A stretch of DNA of 64,000 nucleotides from Flavobacterium sp. Lineage in GTDB: Bacteria > Bacteroidota > Bacteroidia > Flavobacteriales > Flavobacteriaceae. The stretch covers positions 310,001 to 374,000 of the forward strand of contig JADKHM010000019.1 of NCBI GenBank assembly GCA_016721735.1. The letters run 5' to 3'. The notes under the pieces are model-generated. The model ran no database searches and was not told the origin of the DNA. It saw nothing but the letters and a program-made list of their open reading frames with translations. The translations under genes and the position numbers were made by a program. Every line of letters starts with the position of its first letter. Position 1 is the stretch's first letter. Positions 16,286-24,894 of the stretch are shown here, piece by piece.

Positions 16286-18399
16286 TATTGAGGTTGGTGC
16301 GCGGGTTCCAGCAAATCGTTTACCGTTTTGACTGGATTAAAAGTGATTAATGGAACTTCAACAAAAATGGTAATCCAATTGGCCATAGAGCCATTCCATA
16401 AGCCCGGAAGTTCGTATGCCTTAATGTCTTTCCCGTTTTTGTTCTTATATACGATAAAGCCACTTTGATGATCTACAAAGTCCTCCAAATTAAACTTATT
16501 CCCTTTAAAATCCTTAATGGAACAGACAATATCGACTGGATTAAAATAGGCTGCTCCAGAAAAAATGTTTGCTTGAGAAGGATTTTGCATATCAATCTGC
16601 GAACTCTCAACAATTTGAAGTGAAAAACGACCTTTATTGTCGATGGTCCAAAATGGTCCTCCTCCAGGTTCGCCTTCGTTTTTAACCATTCCACATACTC
16701 TTATCGGACGGTCGAGCAACTTCTGAATTTGCTCGATTTTGTATTCAAAAGTAAATTTGTTAAAATCCTCTAAGATGACAATGTTTAGTTCTTTTTGAAG
16801 GAAGTTTACTAAAATGCCAATCTCATCTTCTTCTAGTGTTTTATTTTCGATTTGATGCAAGATCTCAAATACTCGTTTTTGCTTTTCGAGTAAATAACCC
16901 GCTAAGGCTTTCTTGTGTCGTGCAATCAAATCAATGTGGTTTTGAATAACATTATCGATATTCTTAATAAAGATAATATCCGCATCTATATTATTGAGAT
17001 TTTTCAGCAAAGCGCCGTGACCCGCAGGTCGAAAAACCAAACTACCTGCTTCGTTTCTATACGGTACATTATCAAGTGTCACCGCGAGTGTGTCGGTCGA
17101 TGCGTTTTGAAATGAGAACTCAATATTAATTTTTGTGTTGAATTTTTGCTCCACCTTTTTCACTTCATTTTCAATAATCTTATCAAACTGAGATTTATGA
17201 ATTTCTGAAATCGTAAAGTGCAAATTTGCCACGCCGTTTGACGAACTGTATAATGCAGCTTCATTTAAATGCTCCTCTATTGGTGTGGCCGTGTGCGTTG
17301 CATATTTGTGAAATGGCAAAATCGCTTTAGGCTTGTTGCTAAAATTAAAATATTCTGGATCTAAAAGCAATTTGATGAAATAGTAGTACTTTTTATCACT
17401 ACTCCAAGTCGGATAATCTGTATGCAATTCCTTTAGAATTGTTTTGATGGTTTCAAAAAACGGAAACTTGTCGATTCCTGCGAGGAACAAAGAAAGATTA
17501 GGTATGTTCCTCCTGTTGATATAACTATTAATCGTGTCGTTTTCTATATCAAATTCGTTCAAAAACTCATTTAAGAATTTGAACATTCGACTCGCTGCTC
17601 CAGAGGCTGGGACAAACTTCAAAAGCTTTAATTTTCCGATATTATTTTCAAAGTACTGGATACAGTCTGAAAATTGATCTTCAGATAACTTGGTAATTCC
17701 ATCATCGATAACCGCTGCTCTAACAACATTTATTTTTGATATGCCATTAGAAAATATCCCCAAATGTTCTTGAATTGTTTCTAGCTGAATTCTTTTTTTA
17801 TGAATAGCAATGAAGTCATGCGAGTCAAATCCCATTGCTTTTGACTTAACAAATTCGTCTATCACGGCAATCGCCTTTTTCAATCTAATTTCGGAATTTC
17901 CAGACAAAGTGATAAAAGGCTTGTGATAATCTACCAATTCGTTTCTGAAAACTTGAAAGATTTCTTCTCTACCTTCTGGTCGGTCACGAAGCGCATCACT
18001 TTCCCAAGGCACATCAATATCAGTGAGAAAAAACAGGTCGTAATTGTGTTCAAGTGCTGCATTTTCTATCTCAGGATCACAAAATTGATAGTAAATTTCA
18101 GAAAACACTTTCGTTACCAATAAGCAAGTATCACAAAACAAATATTGATTTGCGGTCAGAAGCGCATCGTTTTCTAATTTAGTCTGGCCAATAGCAATGG
18201 GCAAAAGATCTTCAGGTTCACAAATTTGCCCTGTTTTCTCCATCTTATCTTGCAAATATTCGCGCGCAAACTCTGGCGCCCAATTGGTTTGAAAATGTTC
18301 AGCTAGTTGTCGCGCTAATGTTGTTTTGCCAGTAGATTCTGGTCCAAACAGCGCTATTTTTATTACTTGCGAATGTTGTTGTCTAAGTTTTTCTTCCAT
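16285..18399 (-). CDS. NadR-type nucleoside kinase fused to a DUF4301 nucleotidyltransferase-like domain
   Basis: Encodes 704 residues. Residues 12-187 form a P-loop kinase like the C-terminal ribosylnicotinamide kinase of NadR: Walker A GPESTGKTT (19-27), WAPEFAREYL, CDTCLLVTKVFSEIYY and PWESDALRDRP. After a linker of a few residues (Met189), residues about 190-704 match DUF4301: FVPASGAASRMFKF near 262-275 and, later, VFRPAGHGALL with FIKNIDNV, resembling the nucleotide-binding and metal loops of GT-A nucleotidyltransferases such as UDP-sugar pyrophosphorylases (my comparison). The two domains usually occur as separate proteins. The gene overlaps pnuC by 37 bases. The kinase probably phosphorylates the imported vitamin/nucleoside; the role of the second domain is unknown. 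Confidence 0.88.
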   Translation of the reverse strand: MEEKLRQQHSQVIKIALFGPESTGKTTLARQLAEHFQTNWAPEFAREYLQDKMEKTGQICEPEDLLPIAIGQTKLENDALLTANQYLFCDTCLLVTKVFSEIYYQFCDPEIENAALEHNYDLFFLTDIDVPWESDALRDRPEGREEIFQVFRNELVDYHKPFITLSGNSEIRLKKAIAVIDEFVKSKAMGFDSHDFIAIHKKRIQLETIQEHLGIFSNGISKINVVRAAVIDDGITKLSEDQFSDCIQYFENNIGKLKLLKFVPASGAASRMFKFLNEFLNEFDIENDTINSYINRRNIPNLSLFLAGIDKFPFFETIKTILKELHTDYPTWSSDKKYYYFIKLLLDPEYFNFSNKPKAILPFHKYATHTATPIEEHLNEAALYSSSNGVANLHFTISEIHKSQFDKIIENEVKKVEQKFNTKINIEFSFQNASTDTLAVTLDNVPYRNEAGSLVFRPAGHGALLKNLNNIDADIIFIKNIDNVIQNHIDLIARHKKALAGYLLEKQKRVFEILHQIENKTLEEDEIGILVNFLQKELNIVILEDFNKFTFEYKIEQIQKLLDRPIRVCGMVKNEGEPGGGPFWTIDNKGRFSLQIVESSQIDMQNPSQANIFSGAAYFNPVDIVCSIKDFKGNKFNLEDFVDHQSGFIVYKNKNGKDIKAYELPGLWNGSMANWITIFVEVPLITFNPVKTVNDLLEPAHQPQ

Positions 18400-18989
18400 T
18401 CTATATAAGCCAAAACAGCTAAAATTGTAAAAATTAAATATTGTAACGCTAACATTCCCAATCCTCTATAGGCATATAATGGCACTACAATAATGTCTCC
18501 GATAATCCAAAGTGTCCAGTTTTCGATTTTCTTGATTGCCATATACCACATGGCTGAAAAGAAAATTCCTGACGCTAAGATATCTACATAATTGTCTGAC
18601 TTTATATTGTAATTGCAAGCCTTATAGACTGCGAAAACTACAAAAATTGTAACAAAAAACAATACAATCCCAATTATTTTTTCGCGGAAATTTGTTCTCG
18701 AAATAACCCGGTCTTCTATATGTCCCATTCGTCTCGACCATTGATACCATCCATAAATACTCATAATCGAGAAATATCCATTTAATATCATGTCGCCCAA
18801 ATAGTTAGCTCGGTATAGCAAATAAGTTGTAATAATCGTGGCTAGCAATCCTGTTGGATACACCAAAATGTTAACTTTCTTCGCCAACCACACGCTCCAA
18901 ATGCCTAGCACAAATGCCAGAAACTCCAATAAAATCAATATCGTAGAAGTATCTTTGTATGAATCTAGGAAAAAGTTTAGTATCTCCAT
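18363..18989 (-). CDS. pnuC: PnuC-family vitamin/nucleoside transporter
   Basis: Encodes 208 residues from ATG 18989, which sits one base after the stop of the GGGPS gene; longer in-frame starts run back into that gene. PnuC proteins are facilitators with about seven helices that import nicotinamide riboside (PnuC) or thiamine (PnuT), trapped by phosphorylation. Family features are the Trp-rich segments YGWYQWSRR and GIFFSAMWYMAIKKIENW, and WTLWIIGDIIVVPLYAYRG. The adjoining NadR-type kinase favours nicotinamide riboside; the nearby TPP-riboswitch receptor allows thiamine. The 3' end overlaps the kinase gene by 37 bases, implying coupled translation. Confidence 0.9.
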   Translation of the reverse strand: MEILNFFLDSYKDTSTILILLEFLAFVLGIWSVWLAKKVNILVYPTGLLATIITTYLLYRANYLGDMILNGYFSIMSIYGWYQWSRRMGHIEDRVISRTNFREKIIGIVLFFVTIFVVFAVYKACNYNIKSDNYVDILASGIFFSAMWYMAIKKIENWTLWIIGDIIVVPLYAYRGLGMLALQYLIFTILAVLAYIEWKKNLDNNIRK

Positions 18990-18990
18990 C

Positions 18991-19704
18991 TTAATTGAAA
19001 AAATCAAGATTTTCTTCGAATGCATTTCCAATAACCACTAAATCAGCTCCCGCCTTGTATGCGTTTTGAATTTCATTAAGCCCTTTGATTCCTCCGCCAA
19101 CAATAAGCGGAATGGCAATGCTATTAGAGACCAATGAAATCATTTCGAGGGGAACAGGTATTTTTGCACCGCTTCCGGCTTCCAGATAAATTAGTTTCTT
19201 GCCCAACATGACGCCCGCTTGTGCCGTTTGCAAAACATATTCATGATTACTTCGGCTCAGTGGTGTGGTTTTGCTCACTCTTGCCACTGCCGTTTCGCTC
19301 CCGCTTTCGATCAAGATGTAACCCGTTGGTATGATCTCTAAATTGGTTGCTCTAAGTAATGGGACGGCATTTACTTGATGCTCTATGAGATAGTCGGCAT
19401 TTCGCCCAGATATCAAAGACAAAAATAAGATCCCATCCGCAGCTGGTGCTATTTGCGAAGGATTCCCAGGAAAGAGAATAATTGGAAGTGCAGTTTGTTG
19501 CTTTAGCAGTTCAACTAATGCGTCTAGCGAAGTTGTTTCAACCGTGCTGCCGCCAAGAAAAATATGCGTTGCAGGTGAACGATTGATTTTAGCAGTAATG
19601 ATTGCAACTTCTGACAATGCTACTTTATCTGGGTCGATCAGAATTGCCAATAACTTTTTGTTATTTGCTTTTGCATCTACTATCTCTTGGTATAACTTTT
19701 TCAT
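18991..19704 (-). CDS. Geranylgeranylglyceryl phosphate synthase family protein
   Basis: Encodes 237 residues of the GGGPS/PcrB TIM-barrel prenyltransferase family, which joins a polyprenyl diphosphate to glycerol-1-phosphate through an ether bond. Motifs: LAILIDPDK, THIFLGGSTVE, LPIILFPGNPSQI, the GYILIESGSE segment, the KLIYLEAGSGA strand and IVGGGIKGLNEI for phosphate binding. The archaeal enzyme makes membrane ether lipids. Bacteroidota homologues, including one from Flavobacterium, are known to be active in vitro, but their cellular role is unsettled. It overlaps the phosphopantetheinyl-transferase gene by four bases (ATGA) and touches pnuC. Confidence 0.93.
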   Translation of the reverse strand: MKKLYQEIVDAKANNKKLLAILIDPDKVALSEVAIITAKINRSPATHIFLGGSTVETTSLDALVELLKQQTALPIILFPGNPSQIAPAADGILFLSLISGRNADYLIEHQVNAVPLLRATNLEIIPTGYILIESGSETAVARVSKTTPLSRSNHEYVLQTAQAGVMLGKKLIYLEAGSGAKIPVPLEMISLVSNSIAIPLIVGGGIKGLNEIQNAYKAGADLVVIGNAFEENLDFFN

Positions 19705-20336
19705 TGTTTTTCGAAGGCGTAAACTAAGGTGAAATTTTCGACTTCTTCAAAAAATATGTTGTAATTTACTTCTAGTGAAGCAAACTTGAGTATTGCTGAA
19801 GCCACTTTGCCTTCCAGCGTAAATCGATTTAGATGAATGTGGTCTTTGAAGCTAATACCGACTTCATTTCGGATTTTGAAAACCGCTTCTTTTGCGCCCC
19901 AAATGATGGTAAGTTGACGAATATAGTCGTCCTGATTTTGCTCATGCAAAAATTTAGATTCTTCATCTGCAAATTTATGCGCAATGGTCATGATCTTTTC
20001 TCTTTGCATTTCCAAATCGATGCCGCAGTTTTTGTCGCTTAAGATAATGGCGGAAAAATCGTGCGAGTGTGAGATTGAAATATGTCTACCGTCATATAAG
20101 TGTGGTTTCCCGAATTGATCGTAATACAAATCAAAATCGGTGTAACCTCTTTCTTGCAGTAATTTCCGCACACTTAAAAATCCTTTTTGATGGGCCACTG
20201 ACTTCATTCCGCCAAGACGCGCATTGCTGCTTTCATTCAATTTTACTTCTGTCAGCAACTGATCGAGCGTTTCGGAAATTTTCCAAACTAAAATTTCTGT
20301 TTTAGAATCGTGAAGAATTGTTTGATGTAGCGACAT
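19701..20336 (-). CDS. 4'-phosphopantetheinyl transferase superfamily protein
   Basis: Encodes 211 residues from ATG 20336 (MSLHQTILHD). It should move the phosphopantetheine arm of CoA onto carrier-protein serines. The Mg-binding motif is CGIDLE (about residue 105) and the second motif is IWGAKEAVFK; HISISHSHDFSA is the substrate loop. An in-frame extension to 20399 is rejected because it would translate the dispersed repeat at 20355-20460. It is the first gene of the minus-strand operon; whether it is the AcpS-type holo-ACP synthase of this organism or serves a secondary pathway cannot be told. Confidence 0.88.
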   Translation of the reverse strand: MSLHQTILHDSKTEILVWKISETLDQLLTEVKLNESSNARLGGMKSVAHQKGFLSVRKLLQERGYTDFDLYYDQFGKPHLYDGRHISISHSHDFSAIILSDKNCGIDLEMQREKIMTIAHKFADEESKFLHEQNQDDYIRQLTIIWGAKEAVFKIRNEVGISFKDHIHLNRFTLEGKVASAILKFASLEVNYNIFFEEVENFTLVYAFEKQ

Positions 20337-20354
20337 GAATAGACTACTGATTTT

Positions 20355-20460
20355 TAGCCCCGATAGTAGTGAAAATCCTTTTTTGTTCAAGAAAAACATC
20401 CTCTTAACTGCGCTCGAGGTGACAAAAAAGATTGCAACGAATAGCGGGATTAGCTCCTAA
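20355..20460 (+). repeat. Dispersed flavobacterial intergenic repeat, copy A
   Basis: Begins TAGCCCCGATAGTAG and ends GAATAGCGGGATTAGCTCC, with a variable centre. The same ends occur in copies C, E and F. Confidence 0.8.
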
Positions 20461-20521
20461 TAAATTTTATTTTATTGATTTTTAAAACTTTACCAAAATA
20501 AACAACTCATAAATATTTAGA

Positions 20522-20557
20522 ATTGCTTTTCAAATACTAAGTTATTGTTTACTTTTG
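20522..20557 (+). promoter_or_regulatory. Promoter for ahcY
   Basis: -7 TACTTTTG at 20550-20557 with ATTG at 20522-20525, 24 bases upstream, as a weak -33. No SAH or SAM riboswitch motif recognised. Confidence 0.5.
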
Positions 20558-20588
20558 CGCAAAATTTATCAATACAAATATACTATAA

Positions 20589-21905
20589 ATGAGTACGACT
20601 ACTATGCCTTATGTGGCTTACAAAGTAAAAGACATTTCTCTTGCAGCTTGGGGAAGAAAAGAAATTGAACTAGCAGAAGCTGAAATGCCAGGATTGATGG
20701 CGCTTCGTGCGGAATATAAAAACGAACAACCTTTGAAGGGTGCGCGTATTGCTGGATGTTTACACATGACAATTCAAACTGCGGTTTTGATTGAAACTTT
20801 AATCGCTTTGGGCGCTGAAGTTACTTGGAGTTCATGTAACATTTTCTCTACTCAAGATCAAGCTGCTGCTGCAATTGCTGCTGCTGGAATTCAAGTTTAC
20901 GCTTGGAAAGGTTTGAACGAAGTGGATTTTGACTGGTGTATCGAACAAACTTTGTTCTTTGGCGAAGACAGAAAACCTTTGAATATGATTTTGGATGATG
21001 GTGGTGATTTGACTAATATGGTATTTGACCGTTTCCCAGAATTGGTTCCTGGAATCAAAGGATTGTCTGAAGAAACCACTACTGGTGTTCACAGATTGTA
21101 TGAAAGAATGAAAAATGGCACTTTGGTGATGCCGGCGATCAACGTGAATGACTCGGTGACCAAATCTAAATTTGACAACAAATACGGTTGTAAAGAATCA
21201 GCGGTAGATGCGGTTCGTCGTGCTACTGATATTATGTTGGCAGGAAAAAGAGTGGTTGTATGCGGATACGGTGATGTGGGTAAAGGAACAGCTGCTTCTT
21301 TTAGAGGTGCTGGTTCTATCGTAACAGTGACTGAAATCGACCCAATTTGTGCGTTGCAAGCAGCGATGGATGGATTTGAAGTGAAAAAATTAAATACCGT
21401 TGTTGCCAATGCTGATATCATCATCACAACAACTGGAAACAAAGACATCGTTTTGGGAAGCCACTTCGAGCAAATGAAAGACAAAACTATCGTTTGTAAT
21501 ATTGGTCACTTCGATAACGAAATAGACATGGCTTGGTTGAATAAAAACCACGGTGCGTCTAAAGTGGAAATCAAACCACAAGTAGATAAATATACGATTG
21601 CTGGAAAAGACATCTTGATCTTGGCTGAAGGTCGTTTGGTGAACTTAGGTTGTGCCACTGGACACCCAAGTTTTGTAATGAGTAACTCGTTTACCAACCA
21701 AACTTTGGCGCAAATCGAATTGTGGAAAAACGGTGCTAACTACAACAACGAAGTCTATATGTTACCGAAACACTTAGATGAAAAAGTAGCAGCTTTGCAT
21801 TTGGCTAAATTAGGTGTTGAATTGGAAACTTTAAGAGATGACCAAGCAGCTTATATTGGTGTTGATGTTAAAGGTCCATTTAAACCAGAATATTATAGAT
21901 ACTAG
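20589..21905 (+). CDS. ahcY: Adenosylhomocysteinase
   Basis: Encodes 438 residues, full length for SahH. It hydrolyses S-adenosylhomocysteine, the product of methyl-transfer reactions, to adenosine and homocysteine using bound NAD. Visible: GCLHMTIQTAVLIETL in the substrate domain, CNIFSTQDQAAAAI, the NAD-binding VVVCGYGDVGKGTAASFRG, and the C-terminal LHLAKLGVELETL and PFKPEYYRY that bind the cofactor of the neighbouring subunit. Acts in the cytosol in the activated-methyl cycle. Single gene between its own promoter and terminator. Confidence 0.97.
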   Translation: MSTTTMPYVAYKVKDISLAAWGRKEIELAEAEMPGLMALRAEYKNEQPLKGARIAGCLHMTIQTAVLIETLIALGAEVTWSSCNIFSTQDQAAAAIAAAGIQVYAWKGLNEVDFDWCIEQTLFFGEDRKPLNMILDDGGDLTNMVFDRFPELVPGIKGLSEETTTGVHRLYERMKNGTLVMPAINVNDSVTKSKFDNKYGCKESAVDAVRRATDIMLAGKRVVVCGYGDVGKGTAASFRGAGSIVTVTEIDPICALQAAMDGFEVKKLNTVVANADIIITTTGNKDIVLGSHFEQMKDKTIVCNIGHFDNEIDMAWLNKNHGASKVEIKPQVDKYTIAGKDILILAEGRLVNLGCATGHPSFVMSNSFTNQTLAQIELWKNGANYNNEVYMLPKHLDEKVAALHLAKLGVELETLRDDQAAYIGVDVKGPFKPEYYRY

Positions 21906-21942
21906 TTAATTTATAATTGACAATTGATAATTGATAATTTAG

Positions 21943-21971
21943 AAGCCCTTGCTGAAAAGCAGGGGCTTTTT
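21943..21971 (+). terminator. Rho-independent terminator of ahcY
   Basis: Stem of ten pairs (21943-21952 with 21957-21966), GAAA tetraloop, then T5. Confidence 0.9.
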
Positions 21972-22012
21972 GTTGGATTTTGTTTATCTTTAGGTTCTAA
22001 ATTCAAACGACT

Positions 22013-22420
22013 ATGAAAACAAGTAAAACCTTAGCACTTGCATTTTTCGGGGCACTCGCACTGGCGTCATGCAAAAAAGAAACCGTAGAAACGACGACAA
22101 CTGATCAGATTGTCGGCGATACTACAATTACGACGACGACAACCGCGACGTCGGTTGAGAGCACTGTTGATATAGAAGCAAACGAAGCGAAAGCCAAATG
22201 GGAAAAAGCAAAAGAAGATCTCAAAGCAGCCATAGCCAATGGCGATAAAAAAGCGCAGGAAGCTGCACAGAAAACAGCAGACGAAGCTGAAACTGCCTGG
22301 AACAAAATCAAGGCCGACTTGAAAGAAAATACCGCAGAAGCAAAACAAGATTTAAATGATGTGAAAGAAAAAGCAAAAGAAGAATACAACGAGGCTTTAG
22401 AAAAAGCGAAAGCAAAATAA
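22013..22420 (+). CDS. Coiled-coil lipoprotein
   Basis: Encodes 135 residues. A lipoprotein signal ends in LASC (Cys20). A Thr-rich linker (about 25-50) is followed by a continuous charged helix (about 52-135) rich in Ala, Lys and Glu with heptad-like spacing (KAKWEKAKEDLKAA, later DLNDVKEKAKEEYNEAL). It resembles small envelope-stress or Lpp/YtxH-like helical lipoproteins common in flavobacteria; no enzymatic residues. Flanked by its own terminator, so probably a single-gene unit. Confidence 0.8.
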   Translation: MKTSKTLALAFFGALALASCKKETVETTTTDQIVGDTTITTTTTATSVESTVDIEANEAKAKWEKAKEDLKAAIANGDKKAQEAAQKTADEAETAWNKIKADLKENTAEAKQDLNDVKEKAKEEYNEALEKAKAK

Positions 22421-22424
22421 TGTG

Positions 22425-22456
22425 AAAACCGTTTCGAAAGAAGCGGTTTTTCTTTT
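22425..22456 (+). terminator. Terminator after the coiled-coil lipoprotein
   Basis: Inverted repeat AAAACCG..TTC-GAAA-GAA..CGGTTTT with a T-rich tail. Confidence 0.8.
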
Positions 22457-22496
22457 TACTTTTACGATGCTCAACTAATTTTAAAACAATAACATT

Positions 22497-24495
22497 TTGA
22501 GAAAAATTATACTTTTAGCCTTATTGCTGTTCAGACTTCCTTTATTTTCACAAATCATCAACACCGAACCTTATATCTTAACTGTCGATGAATTGAAACA
22601 ATGGACATCCACTGGGCCAACCGCTTCAACAGATTTGATTGCTACCGTTAATCTAGCACCACGATTTACCAATACGGCAACGCAATTTAATCCTGCCTTG
22701 TCAAACGATATGAAAATTGCTTATTTGCCAGATGGAATGAACAATTTTGGAAATTATTTTGGAGAACAAAGTCAATTCAATTTATTCAATTTTACGCATT
22801 GGGCTTATATCGATAAATTGGTTTGGTTTGGCGGCACTGCTTCACAAACCATTCAATTACCATCGTCGCCATGGGTCAATGCAGCGCACAAAAATGGTGT
22901 AAAGGCTTTCGGTAATGTGTTTTTTGCTCCGGCAGCTTTTGGAGGATCGACTGCCACTTTAACGAATTTCTTGGAACAGGATGGCGGTGGCAATTTTGTT
23001 GCAGTTCCCAAGATGATTGCAATGATGCAATACTACAATTTTGACGGTTGGTTTATCAATGAGGAAACGGCGACCAATGCCACAACTGCAGCATTAATGC
23101 AAGATTTTGTTCGAGACTTAACCACACAGGCGGAAGCTTTAGGCAAAGAAGTGATGTGGTATGATGCGATGCGACTCAATGGTGCGGTAGGTTGGCAAAA
23201 TAGACTTACGCTGAACAACAGTCCATTCGTGCAAGACGATCAAGACGCCAACGGCACCTTTGAAACCAGAGTCAGCAGTAGCATCTTTATTAATTTTTTC
23301 TGGAGCGGCACGGCTTATCCAACGCAATCCCGAACGCGTTCCAACTTAATTGGTCGTTCTTCTTACGATGTTTTTACCGGCGTTGATATTTGGCCCAACA
23401 GAAACCAAGGCGATTTCGAACTTAGTGGCAACACTTTTATGACGAATTTACATGAAAATGTCACAACACCTTTTACTTCTTTGGGGATTTTTGCGCCGAA
23501 CTGTGTTTTCAACAATTCGACTTATACCAATTTCAATAACGATCCAACTGATTACGCTACTTTTTACAATGCCGAAAATCACCTGTTCTCTGGAGATGAT
23601 AACAATCCAGCGACGGTTGACGCGACTGGATTTAAAGGTTTGTCGAACTGGATTCCTGAAGAACTTCCTAATTTCTAGGTTGCCAATTTTAGAACAAATT
23701 TTTGTACTGGGTCATGGAACCAAAAATTTACAAACGGTGTTCAAACAAGTTCTGATAGTTGGCACAATATGAATTGGCAGGACATTTTGCCTACTTGGCA
23801 ATTTGCTTTTTCACCAAATGGAATTTTGACAGCAGAATGGGATTTCGATGATGCTTTTGCAAAAGGAAACTCTCTAAAAATTTCAGGAAATTTACCCGCA
23901 AACACTCCAGTAGATTTAATGTTATATAAAACCAAGCTTACTACTGATCAAAAGTACTTTCAATGTAGCTACAGGTATAAAAGTCAAACTCCTGACATGT
24001 ACCCTAAATTGCTATTGGTCTTCGCGGATGAACCAATCAGAAATATGAATTCCATATTGGAGGCATTCCGGTTAACGGATGGCTTGGGCTTGGTTCAGTC
24101 TCTCAAGGAATTTCCTGCAAGAGAAATTGCCAAAATTGGTTTGCGATTTGAATCCAAAACTGACATTCCAAAATTACATCAATATTGGAGAAATTTGGGT
24201 TTTACCTGGTCTTCTTGGAACTACAGAACCAAATCTCAACAAATCTTTTGTAACTATTAGTTATCCTGCAGATACCGATGAAGTAATTCTTTATAATATT
24301 AATTGGCCAAATTCAAACCAACTAAAATATACAGTGACGGACTTGCAAGGAAAAATTATTGCTGAAAACAACATCGCCCTCAACAATACAACTACTTATT
24401 CCTTTCCAACGAACGGTCTCGCCGAAGGAACGTATATCGTCAAGTTTACTGACGAAAGCAACAAAAGCGAAGTTCAGAAAATCATCATCAAATAA
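22497..24495 (+). pseudogene. Broken GH85 endo-beta-N-acetylglucosaminidase with T9SS sorting domain
   Basis: A single ancestral gene read in pieces. The first 393 codons (22497-23678) give a signal peptide and most of a GH85 catalytic domain, including FDGWFINEET with the catalytic Asn-x-Glu. An amber stop at 23676 interrupts the frame, which continues open afterwards (NWQDILPTWQF, 23769 on). Around 23650-23740 the GH85-like text alternates between two frames (SRLP in one, RTNFCTG in the other, GHGTK in the first again), so several small indels are present. A further frame change near 24170-24173 (AAAA run) joins SKTDIP to YINIGEIWVL, and the last part ends in a T9SS sorting domain (KIIIK, 24495). 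The start codon is TTG where ATG would be expected. GH85 enzymes release N-glycans; this copy looks non-functional unless the sequence has errors. Confidence 0.85.
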
Positions 24496-24501
24496 TGAAA
24501 C

Positions 24502-24543
24502 ACGAATTACTCGAATTAACACTAATTAATTCGAGTAATTCGT
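24502..24543. repeat. 17-bp perfect inverted repeat
   Basis: Arms 24502-24518 and 24527-24543 are perfect reverse complements around an eight-base loop, and are built from CGAATTA-like units. It has no T-run; it lies between the GH85 remnant and the terminator. Confidence 0.75.
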
Positions 24544-24557
24544 ATCAAACAAAAAAC

Positions 24558-24592
24558 AAAAAACCCGACTCAAATGAATCGGGTTTTTTATT
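24558..24592. terminator. Bidirectional terminator between the GH85 remnant and rpmA
   Basis: Stem AAACCCGA/TCGGGTTT with A-rich and T-rich flanks, so it works on both strands; it ends the rplU-rpmA transcript. Confidence 0.85.
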
Positions 24593-24610
24593 ATAGATAA
24601 ATCTTAGTGA

Positions 24611-24871
24611 TTATGCTTCGAATGGAAGAATAGAAACGTATGATTTGTTATCTTTTTTCTTTTGGAACTGAACCACTCCATCAACTCTTGCATGTAAAGT
24701 ATGATCTTTACTAATGTAAACGTTTTCTCCTGGATTGTGTTTAGAACCTCTTTGTCTTACGATGATGTTCCCAGCAATAGCAGCTTGACCTCCATAAATC
24801 TTAACACCTAAACGTTTCGATTCTGATTCTCTACCATTCTTGGAACTACCGACACCTTTCTTGTGAGCCAT
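24611..24871 (-). CDS. rpmA: 50S ribosomal protein L27
   Basis: Encodes 86 residues, normal for bL27. It begins directly with MAHKKGVGSSKNGRESE, the form that needs no N-terminal processing, and contains KRLGVKIYGGQAAIAGN and RQRGSKHNPGENV. The flexible N-terminus reaches the peptidyl-transferase centre. It follows rplU by 23 bases, the universal rplU-rpmA pair. Confidence 0.98.
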   Translation of the reverse strand: MAHKKGVGSSKNGRESESKRLGVKIYGGQAAIAGNIIVRQRGSKHNPGENVYISKDHTLHARVDGVVQFQKKKDNKSYVSILPFEA

Positions 24872-24894
24872 GACGTATTAGTTTTAAATGTTAA

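Noticed and set aside
20400..20588. SAH or SAM riboswitch upstream of ahcY
   Set aside because: No matching conserved motif; the region is repeat copy A followed by AT-rich promoter sequence.
23452..23772. 106-codon ORF inside the GH85 gene
   Set aside because: It is the second frame of the broken GH85 gene and supplies fragments such as SRLP and GHGTK; not an independent gene.
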